A DNA stretch of 64,000 nt from Bifidobacterium aesculapii (GCF_001417815.1 NZ_BCFK01000004.1:23608-87607), one strand, 5' to 3'. Positions 10,627 through 20,846 are shown, counted from the first letter of the stretch. Notes: generated from the sequence alone by a model not told the origin. Program-made: numbers and translations.

Positions 10627-11108
10627 TGGCCTTCGATCCCGCGTACAACGAACCCGAGAACACCGAGGTTCTCGTCAAGGCCGTCAGCTCCGAACAGCCC
10701 GCCGAACTCGCGCAGCTGTGCTACGCGCACGCCGGCGATGCGGGCGCGGACCTGCGGGCCGCCGAGGCGTTCGACCTGAAACCGTTCCAGCGGGCCCTCG
10801 TTTCCACGGGCGTGGCCATCGCGCTGCCGGCGGGGTACGTGGGTCTCGTGCACCCGCGTTCCGGTCTCGCCGCCAAGCAGGGCGTGACCGTGCTCAACGC
10901 CCCCGGCACCATCGACGCCGGCTACCGCGGCGAGATCAAGGTGCCGCTCATCAACCTCGATCCGGAGCATACGGCGCATTTCGAGGTGGGCGACCGCATC
11001 GCCCAGCTGGTCATCCAACGGTACGTGGAGGCGCGGTTCGTCCCCGCGGACGTGCTTCCGGGCTCCGACCGGGCGGAACGCGGCTTCGGGTCCACGGGAG
11101 TGGCCTGA
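10626..11108 (+). CDS. dut: dUTP diphosphatase
   Basis: This 160-residue trimeric dUTPase hydrolyses dUTP to dUMP, keeping uracil out of DNA and feeding dTMP synthesis. The five family motifs are visible in order: AGDAGADLRA, PRSGLAAKQG, NAPGTIDAGYRGE (catalytic Asp and Tyr), GDRIAQLVI and the C-terminal RGFGSTG arm. The chosen ATG at 10626 overlaps the DUF4193 stop by one base. Size and motifs are normal for the family. Confidence 0.95.
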   Translation: MAFDPAYNEPENTEVLVKAVSSEQPAELAQLCYAHAGDAGADLRAAEAFDLKPFQRALVSTGVAIALPAGYVGLVHPRSGLAAKQGVTVLNAPGTIDAGYRGEIKVPLINLDPEHTAHFEVGDRIAQLVIQRYVEARFVPADVLPGSDRAERGFGSTGVA

Positions 11109-11200
11109 CACCGTACGGCCACGGTACGGCGCGATAGGATGAACGCACGAATCGGCGTGCGTTAGGATGGAAATCCGCACAAGGAAGAGGGAGGTGCGCC

Positions 11201-13531
11201 ATGGCGGGCGATGACATGGAATTCGATTCCGCACGCAAACTGGGCTGCGAGGTGAGCACCGACCCCATCAATCCGTTGCTGCCGATCATGCAGGCATGCC
11301 GGATGCATCACCCGGGCGAGGACATGACCATCCTCGAACGCGCCTACCGCCGTGCGGTCATCCAGCATTCGGCCCAAAGGCGCAAATCCGGCGAACCGTA
11401 CATCATCCATCCGCTCGCCGTGGCGCAGATCCTCGCCGATCTGGGCATGGGGCCGCTCGTCGTGGCCGCCGGCCTGCTGCACGACACCGTCGAGGACACC
11501 GACTACACGCTCGACGAATGCCGTGCCGAATTCGGCGACACCGTCACCGGCCTCGTCGACGGCGTCACCAAGCTCAGCAAGATGGAGTACGGGGATTCGG
11601 CGCAGGCCGAGACCATCCGCAAGATGGTGGTCGCGATGAGCCGCGACGTGCGCGTGCTCGTCGTCAAGCTCGCCGACCGCGTGCACAACGCGCGCACCTG
11701 GCGCTACGTGAAGACCTCCAGCGCCGTCAAGAAGGCGCACGAGACGCTCGACGTGTACGCGCCGCTCGCCAACCGCCTCGGCATGAACGCCATCAAGACC
11801 GAGCTCGAGGAGCTGAGCTTCAAGGTCATCTACCCGAAGATCTACAACGAGATCGTCGTGCTCGTCGCCCGTCGCGCCGGCCAGCGCAGCGTGTACCTCA
11901 AGCAGATCCTCGCCGAGATCAACGAGGACCTCGACGCGCAGCACATCAAGGCGTACGTCACCGGCCGCCCGAAGGACTACTTCTCCATCTACCAGAAGAT
12001 GATCGTGCGCGGGCATGATTTCGCCAACATCTACGATCTGGTGGGCGTGCGCATCATCGTCGATTCGATCCAGGACTGCTATGCGGCGCTCGGCGCCGTG
12101 CACGCGCGGTGGAACCCGGTGCCCGGCCGGTTCAAGGACTACATCGCGATGCCGAAGCTCAACATGTACCAGTCGCTGCACACCACGGTGGTCGGCCCGG
12201 GCGGCAAGCCGGTCGAGATCCAGATCCGCACGTGGGACATGCACCGCCGCGCCGAATTCGGCATCGCCGCGCACTGGAAGTACAAGGAGAACGGCCAGGC
12301 GGGCCGCGCTCTGAGCTCGCCGGACAAATCCGACCGCAAGCGCGAGGGCTCCGAAGCGCAGGAGCTCAGCGAGGCCGACAACCTCAAATGGATCCAGCAG
12401 CTCGCCGACTGGACCTCCGAGACCCCGGACTCCGACGAGTTCCTCGGCTCCCTCAAGGAGGATCTCGGCTCGGCCGAAGTGTACGTGTTCACGCCGAAGG
12501 GCAAGATCATCTCCCTGCCGGCGGCCGCCACGCCCATCGACTTCGCGTACGCGGTCCACACCGAGGTCGGCCACCGCACGATGGGCGCCCGCGTCAACGG
12601 GCGTCTCGTCCCGCTCGACACCAAGCTCGAGAACGGCGACACCGTCGAGATCCTCACCTCCAAATCCGACACGGCAGGCCCCTCGCGCGACTGGCTGAGC
12701 TTCGCGAAAAGCCCGAAGGCGCGCAACAAGATCCGCCAATGGTTCTCCAAGGAGCGCCGCTCCGAGGCCATCGAGGAGGGCCGCGACGAGCTGACGCGCG
12801 CCATGCGCAAGCGCAGCCTGCCCATCAACACGCTGCTGACGCCCGAGGCGCTCATCGGCGTGGCCGACGAGCTCAACTTCCCGAACGCCGACGGTCTGTT
12901 CGCCGCGATCGGCGACGGTCAGATCTCCACGCAGAACGTCATCTCGCATCTCGTCAAGGACGCGGGAGCCGACGAGGTCGACGAGGAGATCGAACAGGAG
13001 GCGCTGCCGCTCAAGCCGGTCGAAGGACGCCAGAAGACCAACAGCTCCTCCGGCGTGTCGGTCAAGGGCGTGGGCGACGTGTGGGTCAAGCTCGCCCGCT
13101 GCTGCATGCCCGTGCCCGGCGACAAGATCGTCGGATTCATCACGCGCAACCAGGGCGTGTCCGTGCACCGCACCGACTGCCAGAACATGATCGACCTGCA
13201 GCGCCGCCAGCCCGAACGCGTCGTCGAAGTGGAATGGACCAGCACCAAGGGCGTGTTCATGGTGAAGATCCAGGTGGAGGCGCTCGACCGCCGCAACCTG
13301 CTCTCCGACGTCACGCGCGTGCTCTCCGACCATGGCGTGAACATCATCTCCGGTTCGATCTCCACCGGGTCCGACCGCGTGGCCACCAGCCAGTTCAGTT
13401 TCGAGATGGCTGATCCTCAGCATCTCAACACGCTGCTGGCCGCCGTGCGCAAGATCGACGGCGTGTTCGACGTGTACCGCATCACCGGCGCGAAGGATTC
13501 CGCCGAACCGCGACTGCGCCGCATGCAGTGA
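11201..13531 (+). CDS. rel: Bifunctional (p)ppGpp synthetase/hydrolase
   Basis: This 776-residue RSH enzyme controls the stringent response. The N-terminal hydrolase HD domain has YIIHPLAVA (His70) and AGLLHDTVED (His94-Asp95), so hydrolysis looks intact. The synthetase domain spans about residues 250-360 with GRPKDYFSIYQK, DLVGVRIIV, YQSLHTTVVG and EIQIRTWDMH. TGS (VYVFTPKGKIISLPA, ~425-490), a zinc-finger-like region with CCMPVPGDKI, and a C-terminal ACT domain (~690-765) follow. It starts after GGGAGG, 92 bases beyond dut. It is a single long Rel as usual in actinobacteria. Confidence 0.95.
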   Translation: MAGDDMEFDSARKLGCEVSTDPINPLLPIMQACRMHHPGEDMTILERAYRRAVIQHSAQRRKSGEPYIIHPLAVAQILADLGMGPLVVAAGLLHDTVEDTDYTLDECRAEFGDTVTGLVDGVTKLSKMEYGDSAQAETIRKMVVAMSRDVRVLVVKLADRVHNARTWRYVKTSSAVKKAHETLDVYAPLANRLGMNAIKTELEELSFKVIYPKIYNEIVVLVARRAGQRSVYLKQILAEINEDLDAQHIKAYVTGRPKDYFSIYQKMIVRGHDFANIYDLVGVRIIVDSIQDCYAALGAVHARWNPVPGRFKDYIAMPKLNMYQSLHTTVVGPGGKPVEIQIRTWDMHRRAEFGIAAHWKYKENGQAGRALSSPDKSDRKREGSEAQELSEADNLKWIQQLADWTSETPDSDEFLGSLKEDLGSAEVYVFTPKGKIISLPAAATPIDFAYAVHTEVGHRTMGARVNGRLVPLDTKLENGDTVEILTSKSDTAGPSRDWLSFAKSPKARNKIRQWFSKERRSEAIEEGRDELTRAMRKRSLPINTLLTPEALIGVADELNFPNADGLFAAIGDGQISTQNVISHLVKDAGADEVDEEIEQEALPLKPVEGRQKTNSSSGVSVKGVGDVWVKLARCCMPVPGDKIVGFITRNQGVSVHRTDCQNMIDLQRRQPERVVEVEWTSTKGVFMVKIQVEALDRRNLLSDVTRVLSDHGVNIISGSISTGSDRVATSQFSFEMADPQHLNTLLAAVRKIDGVFDVYRITGAKDSAEPRLRRMQ

Positions 13532-13677
13532 TCCGGTGGGCGCCCGTGGGAGCCTGCTATAAGCAACGTCGATGACGCGGCCGCGTTGCGCGCGGCAATC
13601 GTTTGTATAGTGGCAAAGCGTCGGGGACGGCACGCGCCGTCCACCGCAGATGATTCGAAATGAGAGAGGAAACCATC

Positions 13678-14517
13678 ATGCGCTTCACCAAGTCCGCCGC
13701 GGCCGCCCTCGCGGTCGTCGCCATCGCCGCGCTCGGCCTGTCCGCCTGCGGCAACTCGTCCACCGCCGCCAGCAAGGAGGATGACAAGACCATCACCGTG
13801 GCCGCCAGCCCCACCCCGCACGCGGAGATCCTCAACAAGGCCGTCAAGCCGCTGCTGGAGAAGGACGGCTACAAGCTCGAGGTCAAGGAGTTCACCGACT
13901 ACGTGCAGCCGAACACCGCCACGGAGGACGGCGAGGTCGACGCGAACTACTTCCAGCACAAGCCCTACCTCGACAACTTCAACAAGGAGAAGGGCACCCA
14001 CCTGGTCTCCGTCGAGACCGTCCACTTCGAGCCGTTCGGCCTGTACCCGGGCAAGACCAAGTCGCTCGACGCCCTTCAGGACGGCGCCGTCGTCGCCGTG
14101 CCGAACGACGCCACCAACGAGGCCCGCGCCCTCCTGCTCCTGCAGGACGCCGGCCTGATCAAGCTCAAGAACCCCGAGGACATCAACTCCACGCCGAAGG
14201 ACATCACCTCCAACCCGAAGAACCTCCAGTTCAAGGAGCTCGAGGCCGCCGTCGTGCCGACCGTCATCAAGGACGTCGACATCGCCGCCCTCAACGGCAA
14301 CTACGCCATCCAGGCCGGCTTCGACGTCACCAAGGACGCTCTCCAGCTCGAGAAGGCCGACGGTCTGGCCGCCAAGACCTACGCGAACATCCTGGTCGTC
14401 AAGGAGGGCAACGAGAACACCGACAAGACCAAGGAACTCAAGAAGGCCCTCAACTCCAGCGAGGTGCGCGACTACATCAACGACAACTACAAGGGCGCCG
14501 TCGTCCCGGTCTTCTGA
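13678..14517 (+). CDS. metQ: Methionine ABC transporter substrate-binding lipoprotein
   Basis: This 279-residue NlpA/MetQ protein has a signal peptide ending in a clear lipobox (GLSAC, Cys24), so it is anchored outside the membrane. Diagnostic segments include ITVAASPTPHAEIL and DYVQPNTATEDGEVDANYFQHKPYL. It is followed by the ATPase (metN) and permease (metI) in the same direction, forming a complete D- and L-methionine importer. The start ATGCGCTTC follows GAGAGGAAACC. The codon use is very biased to C-ending codons, which suggests high expression. Confidence 0.92.
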   Translation: MRFTKSAAAALAVVAIAALGLSACGNSSTAASKEDDKTITVAASPTPHAEILNKAVKPLLEKDGYKLEVKEFTDYVQPNTATEDGEVDANYFQHKPYLDNFNKEKGTHLVSVETVHFEPFGLYPGKTKSLDALQDGAVVAVPNDATNEARALLLLQDAGLIKLKNPEDINSTPKDITSNPKNLQFKELEAAVVPTVIKDVDIAALNGNYAIQAGFDVTKDALQLEKADGLAAKTYANILVVKEGNENTDKTKELKKALNSSEVRDYINDNYKGAVVPVF

Positions 14518-14572
14518 TCGGCACGTCGAGTCGGACGCCCGACCCATCGGCCGGTTCCGGCCGGTACGATAC

Positions 14573-14612
14573 AATGCCGCACGGCGCGGGCGAGTCCCAC
14601 ACGTGCGGCATT
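14573..14612 (+). other. Hairpin in the metQ-metN gap
   Basis: Perfect 10-base arms AATGCCGCAC (14573) and GTGCGGCATT (14603) with a 20-base loop lie between metQ and metN. A TACAAT box overlaps the left arm. It may attenuate or process the transcript, or mark a separate metN promoter. I do not recognise a SAM riboswitch here. Confidence 0.4.
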
Positions 14613-14699
14613 GCCGCGTTTTCGCGCCGGTGCCGCACGCGCCGGCCGACGCCCATCCGTGACGGAAACACGACAAGGACACCTGATGAAGGACACTCG

Positions 14700-15518
14700 A
14701 TGATCGAATTCGAGCATATGAAGAAAAGCTACGGCACCGGCGCGCAGGCGCACGAGGTGCTGCACGACATCAACCTGACCATCCGCGACGGCGAGGTGTT
14801 CGGCATCCTCGGCTCGTCCGGCGCCGGCAAGTCCACGCTGGTGCGCACCATCAACCTGCTGGAACGGCCCACCGGCGGCACGATCCTCATCGACGGCCAG
14901 GACATCACGGGCGCCACCGGGCGCGAGCTCAAGGAGCTGCGTTCGAAGATCGGCATGATCTTCCAGAACTTCAACCTGTTCCAGCAGCGCACCGTGCTGC
15001 GCAACGTCACGTTCCCGCTCGAACTCGCCGGCAAGCCGAAGGCGCAGCGCGTGGCGCGCGCCGAACGGCTGCTCAGGCTCGTCGGGCTCGAGGACTTCGC
15101 CGACCGGTACCCGAGCCAGCTGTCCGGCGGCCAGCAGCAGCGCGTCGCCATCGCGCGCGCCCTCGCCAACGAGCCGAAGATCATGCTGTGCGACGAGGCG
15201 ACCAGCGCGCTCGACTCCACCACCACCGTGCAGATCCTCGACCTGCTGCGCCGCATCAACCGCGAGCTCGGCGTCACGCTCGTCGTCATCACCCACTCGC
15301 TGTCCGTCGCCCGCAACATCTGCGACCGCGTCGCGATGATCGACGGCGGCGACATCGTCGAGATGGGGGAGACCGCCGAACTGTTCGCCCACCCGAAGAG
15401 CGACATCCTCAAGGCGCTCATCGCCAGCGCCGACGAGCAGAACGGGCGTGACGAGGACAAAGACGGCAAGCCGGTCGGCGGGAGCGCCGACGCCGAAGAC
15501 GATGGGAAGGAGCGCTGA
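14700..15518 (+). CDS. metN: Methionine ABC transporter ATPase
   Basis: This 272-residue ABC ATPase has Walker [10 protein letters not shown] (about residues 38-46), Q-loop [10 protein letters not shown], signature [15 protein letters not shown], Walker [13 protein letters not shown] and switch His in ITHS. The sequence matches MetN, but it is about 70 residues shorter than the usual ~343. It ends in a charged tail instead of the C-terminal NIL domain that senses methionine in E. coli MetN. GAAGGA lies 7 bases before the ATG at 14700. The permease gene starts 3 bases after its stop. Confidence 0.9.
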   Translation: MIEFEHMKKSYGTGAQAHEVLHDINLTIRDGEVFGILGSSGAGKSTLVRTINLLERPTGGTILIDGQDITGATGRELKELRSKIGMIFQNFNLFQQRTVLRNVTFPLELAGKPKAQRVARAERLLRLVGLEDFADRYPSQLSGGQQQRVAIARALANEPKIMLCDEATSALDSTTTVQILDLLRRINRELGVTLVVITHSLSVARNICDRVAMIDGGDIVEMGETAELFAHPKSDILKALIASADEQNGRDEDKDGKPVGGSADAEDDGKER

Positions 15519-15520
15519 CC

Positions 15521-16201
15521 ATGGGGCAGACCATCAACGAATTCATCGCCAACTACGGCGAGCTGCTCATCGAGGGCACGCGCGACACGCTCATCATGAC
15601 CGGCGTATCCACGCTGCTCGCCTACGTGCTCGGCGTGCCGCTCGGCGTGCTGCTGACCATCACCGGCGCCAAATCGATCTGGCCGCACCGCGCGCTCAAC
15701 ACCGTGCTCGGCTGGATCGTGAACATCGGCCGTTCCATCCCGTTCATCATCCTGCTCGTCGCGATCATCCCGTTCACGCGCCTCATCGTCGGCACGTCGC
15801 TCGGCGTCGAGGGCGCGATGGTGCCGCTCGTCATCTCCGCCGCGCCGTTCGTGGCGCGCATGGTCGAGCAGTCGCTCGCGGAAGTGGACGGCGGCCTGAT
15901 CGAGGCGGCGCAGAGCTTCGGCGCGAACGGCTGGCAGATCGTCGTCAAGGTGCTGCTCGTGGAGAGCCTGCCCTCGCTGGTGCGCGGCGCGGCCATCACG
16001 TTCATCAACCTGTTCGGCTACTCCGCGATGGCCGGCACGGTCGGCGCGGGCGGTCTGGGCGACATCGCCATCCGCTACGGCTACCAGCGCTACGAATACG
16101 ACGTGATGCTCGTCGCCGTGATTCTGAGCGTCATCCTCGTGCAGATCATCCAGTCCTTCGGTGACTGGTTCGCGCGCCGCATCGACCATCACGCGCGCTG
16201 A
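15521..16201 (+). CDS. metI: Methionine ABC transporter permease
   Basis: This 226-residue inner-membrane permease of the BPD type has five or six hydrophobic helices. The EAA coupling loop reads [20 protein letters not shown], which contacts MetN. Length is normal for MetI (~217). AAGGAG overlaps the end of metN and precedes the ATG at 15521. It is the last gene of the metQNI set; a GC-rich inverted repeat follows at 16226-16269. Confidence 0.93.
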   Translation: MGQTINEFIANYGELLIEGTRDTLIMTGVSTLLAYVLGVPLGVLLTITGAKSIWPHRALNTVLGWIVNIGRSIPFIILLVAIIPFTRLIVGTSLGVEGAMVPLVISAAPFVARMVEQSLAEVDGGLIEAAQSFGANGWQIVVKVLLVESLPSLVRGAAITFINLFGYSAMAGTVGAGGLGDIAIRYGYQRYEYDVMLVAVILSVILVQIIQSFGDWFARRIDHHAR

Positions 16202-16225
16202 CCGCGTCTCCCGGCATCGTCATCC

Positions 16226-16269
16226 GCGCGCGGCCCGTCCATCCCCTCACGAGGAGCCGGGCCGCGCGC
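16226..16269. terminator. GC-rich inverted repeat after metI
   Basis: Arms GCGCGCGGCCC (16226-16236) and GGGCCGCGCGC (16259-16269) with a 22-base loop. No T run follows, so this is at best a weak or Rho-assisted terminator. Confidence 0.4.
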
Positions 16270-16333
16270 ATTGCGCCGGTCGGACCCGTCCGCGTCATGG
16301 GCGAGGTCGGCGCGGGTTGTTATCGTGAGTCGA

Positions 16334-16873
16334 ATGAGCACCATTGTCATGCACACCTCCGAAGGTGACATCACCATCAACCTGTTCGACGACAAGGCCC
16401 CGGAAACGGTGAAGAACTTCCTCGGCCTCGCCACCGGCGAGAAGGAGTGGGCGGATCCGTACACCGGCCAGCCCTCCCACGGCAAGTTCTACAACGGCCT
16501 GACCTTCCACCGCATCATCAAGGACTTCATGATCCAGGGCGGCTGCCCGCTCGGCACCGGCACCGGCGGCCCCGGCTACGACTTCGACGACGAGATCGAC
16601 CCGTCCCTGAAGTTCGACCGTCCGTACCTGCTCGCCATGGCGAACGCCGGCCTGCGCCGCGGCCGTGACGGACAGGTGCACGGCACCAACGGCTCCCAGT
16701 TCTTCATCACCACCGTGCCGACCCCGTGGCTCGACGGCCACCACACGATCTTCGGCGAGGTCGCCGACGACGAGTCCAAGGCCGTCGTCGACAAGCTCGA
16801 GGCGCTGCCGACCGACCCGATGGACCGTCCGACCGAACCGGCCGTGATCACCTCCATCGACGTGGTCGAGTGA
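16334..16873 (+). CDS. Cyclophilin-type peptidylprolyl isomerase
   Basis: This 179-residue cytoplasmic cyclophilin has no signal peptide. Family motifs are visible: [20 protein letters not shown] (catalytic Arg in the FHRII segment), NGSQFFIT and the Trp loop [14 protein letters not shown]. It catalyses cis-trans isomerisation of peptidyl-proline bonds during folding. The start [12 protein letters not shown] is typical of actinobacterial PpiA. A strong hairpin follows the stop and separates it from the convergent HAD gene. Confidence 0.93.
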   Translation: MSTIVMHTSEGDITINLFDDKAPETVKNFLGLATGEKEWADPYTGQPSHGKFYNGLTFHRIIKDFMIQGGCPLGTGTGGPGYDFDDEIDPSLKFDRPYLLAMANAGLRRGRDGQVHGTNGSQFFITTVPTPWLDGHHTIFGEVADDESKAVVDKLEALPTDPMDRPTEPAVITSIDVVE

Positions 16874-16917
16874 CCGTCCGGGCATCGACGGCACCCGTCG
16901 TGCTGTGACCATGTGGA

Positions 16918-16945
16918 CAGGGGGCTCCCTGAGGGGAGCCCCCTG
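16918..16945. terminator. Bidirectional hairpin between convergent genes
   Basis: An 11-bp stem CAGGGGGCTCC/GGAGCCCCCTG with a 6-base loop sits between the cyclophilin gene and the convergent HAD gene. No long T run is present on either side. Confidence 0.65.
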
Positions 16946-16976
16946 CCGTATATCCGTCCGTGGCATCCGCCGGCCG

Positions 16977-17786
16977 TCACAGCACGCCGAAATGCCTCAA
17001 CGCGTTCATCACGCCGTCATGGTCGACGTCGTCGGTGACATAGTCGGCGGCCGCCTTCGGACCCTCGGTCGCGTTGCCCATCGCCACGCCGATGCCGGCG
17101 AACCGAAGCATCGTCTCGTCGTTGCCGCCGTCGCCGAACGCCATCACCTCGTCGCGCGTCCATCCGTAATGCCGCATGAAGCGCCGCATGCCCTGCGGCT
17201 TGCCGCCGTCCGCCGGAATGAGGTCGACGAAGTCCGGATGCCACCGCACGCCCTGGATGTTGCGGCACAGCGCCGTGAGCTCCGCCTGCTGCGCCTCGTC
17301 GATGTACGGACTGATCTGGAACGTCTCGTGGCTCGCCGGGCGCGTGTGCGGGTCGTCGGTGAACACCTGCGGCGCGGTCTTGCCGAGCTGGCGCCACGTG
17401 GCGCGCATCGGTTCGGTCACCTGGTTGAAGTACACGTAATCGGATTCGCAGAAGTTCGCCACCACGTCCGGATGTGCGTCGAGCCATGCGACGACCGTGC
17501 GGATGTCGTCCGCGTCGAGCGGCTCCTTCTCGAGGAACCCGTGATCGTCGACGCAATACTGGCCGTTGAGGCCCACGATGCCGTCGAACGTGACCGGGAT
17601 CATGTCGAGCACGACCGTCATGTGGCTGGGCGCGCGACCGGTGCAGATGAACACCTTCACGCCCTTCGCCTGCAGCATGTGGAGCGCGTCGATGGTCGAC
17701 TGCGGCACGCTGTGCGTCACGAAGCTCGTCAACGTGCCGTCGATGTCGAAGAACACGGCCTTGATGTCCGGACCCGTAGCTGCCAT
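16977..17786 (-). CDS. HAD-superfamily Cof-type phosphatase
   Basis: This 269-residue hydrolase has motif I FFDIDGTLT (nucleophile Asp14, acid Asp16), motif II ICTGR and motif IV GDGGNDETML. A large C2-type cap of about 100 residues lies between them. That places it with Cof/YwpJ phosphatases acting on sugar phosphates, flavin or vitamin B6 intermediates; the substrate cannot be read from sequence. GGAGG lies 5 bases before the chosen ATG at 17786. It diverges from the M20 amidohydrolase gene with about 85 bases between starts. Confidence 0.88.
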   Translation of the reverse strand: MAATGPDIKAVFFDIDGTLTSFVTHSVPQSTIDALHMLQAKGVKVFICTGRAPSHMTVVLDMIPVTFDGIVGLNGQYCVDDHGFLEKEPLDADDIRTVVAWLDAHPDVVANFCESDYVYFNQVTEPMRATWRQLGKTAPQVFTDDPHTRPASHETFQISPYIDEAQQAELTALCRNIQGVRWHPDFVDLIPADGGKPQGMRRFMRHYGWTRDEVMAFGDGGNDETMLRFAGIGVAMGNATEGPKAAADYVTDDVDHDGVMNALRHFGVL

Positions 17787-17871
17787 GGAGACCTCCACTT
17801 CATACTTCATGCGCGTTCCCATAATTGGGCCATGCATTCCAGTGTACAAAGCGAAGGCGTACTGTGAAGGC

Positions 17872-19032
17872 ATGACCGAGAACATCGAACCGGACCCGGA
17901 ACTCGTGGGCATCCGCCACTACCTGCATGCACACCCCGAGCGCAGCTTCAAGGAATACGACACCAGCATCTACCTCGCCGACCAGCTGAAGGCGCACGGC
18001 ATCGAGATCCTCGACAATCCGCTGGAGACCGGCGTGGTCGGCCTCATCCGCGGCGGGGGAGGGCCGGGGCCTCGCGTGGCGTTGCGCGCCGACATCGACG
18101 GCCTGCCCATCGTCGAGGACACCGGGCTGCCGTTCGCCTCCGTCAACACGGGCGTCATGCACGGCTGCGGGCACGACCTGCACATGACCGGCCTGCTGGG
18201 CGCCGCGTTCCGGCTCGCCGCCCGCCGCGACCGGTTCGCCGGTTCCGTCAAGATCCTCTTCCAGCCGAGCGAGGAGACCGGTCAGGGTGCGTTCGCGATG
18301 ATCGGGGCCGGGCTTCTCGACGACGTGGACGCGATCATCGGCACGCACAACAATCCGAACTACGCGCCCGGTCAGGTCGCCGTCGGCGCCGATCCGATGA
18401 TGGCCGGCTGCGTGCGTTTCCAGGTCACGCTGCACGCCGAGGGCACGCATGCCGGGTACCCGCACAAGGGCACCGGCCCCATCGAGGCGATGGCGTCCAT
18501 GGTGCTCGAACTGCAGACCATCGTCAGCCGCAACATCTCCGCCCTGCACCCGCTCGTCCTGTCCGTCACCGAAGTGCACGGCGGCCGCGTGTGGAACGTC
18601 GTGCCCGCCGAGGCCGGGTTCCAGGGCACCGTGCGCTACTTCCACAAGGAGGACAGCCTGCTCGCCGAGCGCCGCTTCCGGGCGATCGTCGCGCACACCG
18701 CCGAGGCGTTCGGCATTACCGCGGACGTCGAGTGGGACGACTTCCAGGATCCGGTCGTCTCCGACGCGTCGCTCGCCCGCGCCGTCGCCGCCGACGTGCC
18801 CGGCTACGGCGAGCTCGAGCCGATACGCCCGTCGATGGCGGGGGAGGACTTCTGCGAGTTCGCCGACGTGACACGCACCGTGTTCGCGTTCATCGGCTCG
18901 AACGGCGCGCAAGGTTGCGCCGATTGGCACAGCCCGCGTTTCGTCGGGCTCGACGCCTCCATCCCGACGTTCGTCGACTTCTACGAGAAGGCCGCATTGC
19001 GCGTGCTCGGGGAGCTCGCCGCCGGCCGGTGA
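17872..19032 (+). CDS. M20-family amidohydrolase
   Basis: This 386-residue metal-dependent hydrolase is of the IAL/HipO/AbgB group. It begins IRHYLHAHPERSFKEYDT. Metal-binding motifs are ALRADIDGLP, MHGCGHDLHMT and FQPSEETGQGA, with the late ligand His in DWHSPRF. Such enzymes release amino acids from N-acyl or indole conjugates, or act on N-acetyl-diaminopimelate. Which one applies is not clear; the diaminopimelate route is only one option. GAAGG precedes the ATG at 17872. Confidence 0.85.
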   Translation: MTENIEPDPELVGIRHYLHAHPERSFKEYDTSIYLADQLKAHGIEILDNPLETGVVGLIRGGGGPGPRVALRADIDGLPIVEDTGLPFASVNTGVMHGCGHDLHMTGLLGAAFRLAARRDRFAGSVKILFQPSEETGQGAFAMIGAGLLDDVDAIIGTHNNPNYAPGQVAVGADPMMAGCVRFQVTLHAEGTHAGYPHKGTGPIEAMASMVLELQTIVSRNISALHPLVLSVTEVHGGRVWNVVPAEAGFQGTVRYFHKEDSLLAERRFRAIVAHTAEAFGITADVEWDDFQDPVVSDASLARAVAADVPGYGELEPIRPSMAGEDFCEFADVTRTVFAFIGSNGAQGCADWHSPRFVGLDASIPTFVDFYEKAALRVLGELAAGR

Positions 19033-19097
19033 CGCGTCCGTGGCGCACATGTCGGAAAACCGCGTGCGCCACGGCGAAGGGATTAGGATAGGGGACC

Positions 19098-20798
19098 ATG
19101 ACACAGATTCGCTTCGCACTCGCACAGATCGACACCTGCGTCGGCGACCTCGCCGGCAATGCCGCCAAGGTGCTCGACTTCAGCCGCAGGGCCGCCGAGG
19201 AAGGCTCCGCCAAGGTCGTCGTCTTCCCGGAGATGACGCTCACCGGCTACCCGATCGAGGACCTCGCCCTGCGCCGCACGTTCCGCCAGGCCGCGTGGGA
19301 CACGGCGAACGACCTCGCCGCCGACCTGAGGAAGGCGGGGCTGCGCGACCTGTACGTGGTGGTCGGCACCGTCGGCACCGACCGCGCCACCGACAAGCCG
19401 TACAACCGTCTCGTCGTCCTGCATGACGGCGTCGTCTGGGCCGGCTACGACAAGCACTTCCTGCCCAACTACGGCGTGTTCGACGAATTCCGCATCTTCA
19501 AGGCGGGCGACCGCTCCGTCGTGCTCGACGTGGACGGCGCCCGTCTCGGCGTCGCCATCTGCGAGGACATCTGGCAGGACGGCGGCCCCGTCGCCGAACT
19601 CGCGGGCCGCGACATCGACGCGCTCGTCACCATCAACGGCTCCCCGTACGAGGAGGGCAAGGGCGACGTGCGTCTCGACCTGGCGAAGCGCCGCGCGGCG
19701 GAGGTGGGGGCGCCGCTCATCTACCTCAACCAGGTGGGCGGGCAGGACGACCTCGTCTTCGACGGCGGCAGCTTCGTCGTCGAATCCGACGGCACGCTCG
19801 TCGAACGCAGCCCGATGTTCATGGAGGATCTCTCCTTCTGGACGCTCGACACCGGCAAGGTGCATCAGGCCAAGTCGACCATCGCGCCGTTGCCGGACCC
19901 GGACGAGGAGGTGTACACCGCCTGCGTGCTCGGACTGAAGGACTACATGGCCAAGAACCGGTTCACGGGCGTCACGCTCGGCCTGTCGGGCGGCATCGAC
20001 TCCGCGCTCGTCGCCGCGATGGCGGCCGACGCGGTCGGCGGCGCCAACGTGCACGGCATCTCCATGCCCTCCATGTACTCCTCCGACGGTTCGAAGGACG
20101 ACGCGGCCGATCTCGCCGCCAACATCGGCGCGCACTACGACGTGCAGCCCATCGAGCCGCTGTTCGACGCCTACCAGAACCAGCTGCATCTGGACGGCGT
20201 GGCCGCGGAGAACCTCCAGGCGCGCATCCGCGGCGTCATCGTCATGGCGTATTCGAACTCCAAGGGGCTGCTCGCCGTCGCCACCGGCAACAAGAGCGAG
20301 CTCGCGTGCGGCTATTCGACGATCTACGGCGACGCGGTCGGCGGATATGCGCCCATCAAGGACCTGCTCAAGACGCGCGTGTGGGAGCTCGCCCGCTGGC
20401 GCAACAAAGCCGCCGCCGCAGGCGTCGGCATCGGCGGCCTGAGGATCGTGGGCAACGAGAGGGGCGATGCCGGCACGCCGCTGAAGGACGGCGTGATGAT
20501 TCCCGTCGCCTCCATCGAGAAGGCGCCCTCGGCCGAGCTGCGCCCCGGCCAGAAGGATTCCGATTCGCTGCCCGAATACGCGCTGCTCGACAAGGTGCTC
20601 GCCGCGTACATCGAGCATGCGCACGGGCGCGCCGACCTGCTCGCGGACGGTTTCGACGAGAAGACCGTCGATACGGTGATGCGGCTCGTGGACCGCGCCG
20701 AATGGAAGCGCCGCCAGTACCCGCTGGGGCCGAAGGTCACCGCCCTCGCGTTCGGCAGGGACCGTCGTCTGCCGATCACCAACGCGTTCCGGGAGTAG
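19098..20798 (+). CDS. nadE: Glutamine-dependent NAD+ synthetase
   Basis: This 566-residue two-domain enzyme converts nicotinate adenine dinucleotide to NAD+. The N-terminal nitrilase-type glutaminase has VVVFPEMTLTGYP (Glu), the Lys in AGYDKHFLPN and nucleophile Cys in GVAICEDIWQDGG. The C-terminal synthetase has the ATP-pyrophosphatase P-loop LGLSGGIDSAL and ATGNKSELACGYSTIYGD. Length fits the shorter glutaminase-linked NadE type. The start follows AGGATAGGGGA. It is probably transcribed alone or with the small gene after it (48 bases). Confidence 0.95.
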   Translation: MTQIRFALAQIDTCVGDLAGNAAKVLDFSRRAAEEGSAKVVVFPEMTLTGYPIEDLALRRTFRQAAWDTANDLAADLRKAGLRDLYVVVGTVGTDRATDKPYNRLVVLHDGVVWAGYDKHFLPNYGVFDEFRIFKAGDRSVVLDVDGARLGVAICEDIWQDGGPVAELAGRDIDALVTINGSPYEEGKGDVRLDLAKRRAAEVGAPLIYLNQVGGQDDLVFDGGSFVVESDGTLVERSPMFMEDLSFWTLDTGKVHQAKSTIAPLPDPDEEVYTACVLGLKDYMAKNRFTGVTLGLSGGIDSALVAAMAADAVGGANVHGISMPSMYSSDGSKDDAADLAANIGAHYDVQPIEPLFDAYQNQLHLDGVAAENLQARIRGVIVMAYSNSKGLLAVATGNKSELACGYSTIYGDAVGGYAPIKDLLKTRVWELARWRNKAAAAGVGIGGLRIVGNERGDAGTPLKDGVMIPVASIEKAPSAELRPGQKDSDSLPEYALLDKVLAAYIEHAHGRADLLADGFDEKTVDTVMRLVDRAEWKRRQYPLGPKVTALAFGRDRRLPITNAFRE

Positions 20799-20846
20799 CC
20801 CGGAGGCGTTGCACTGCGTTCGTGGATTTCGCGGAAAGGGGAAGAC

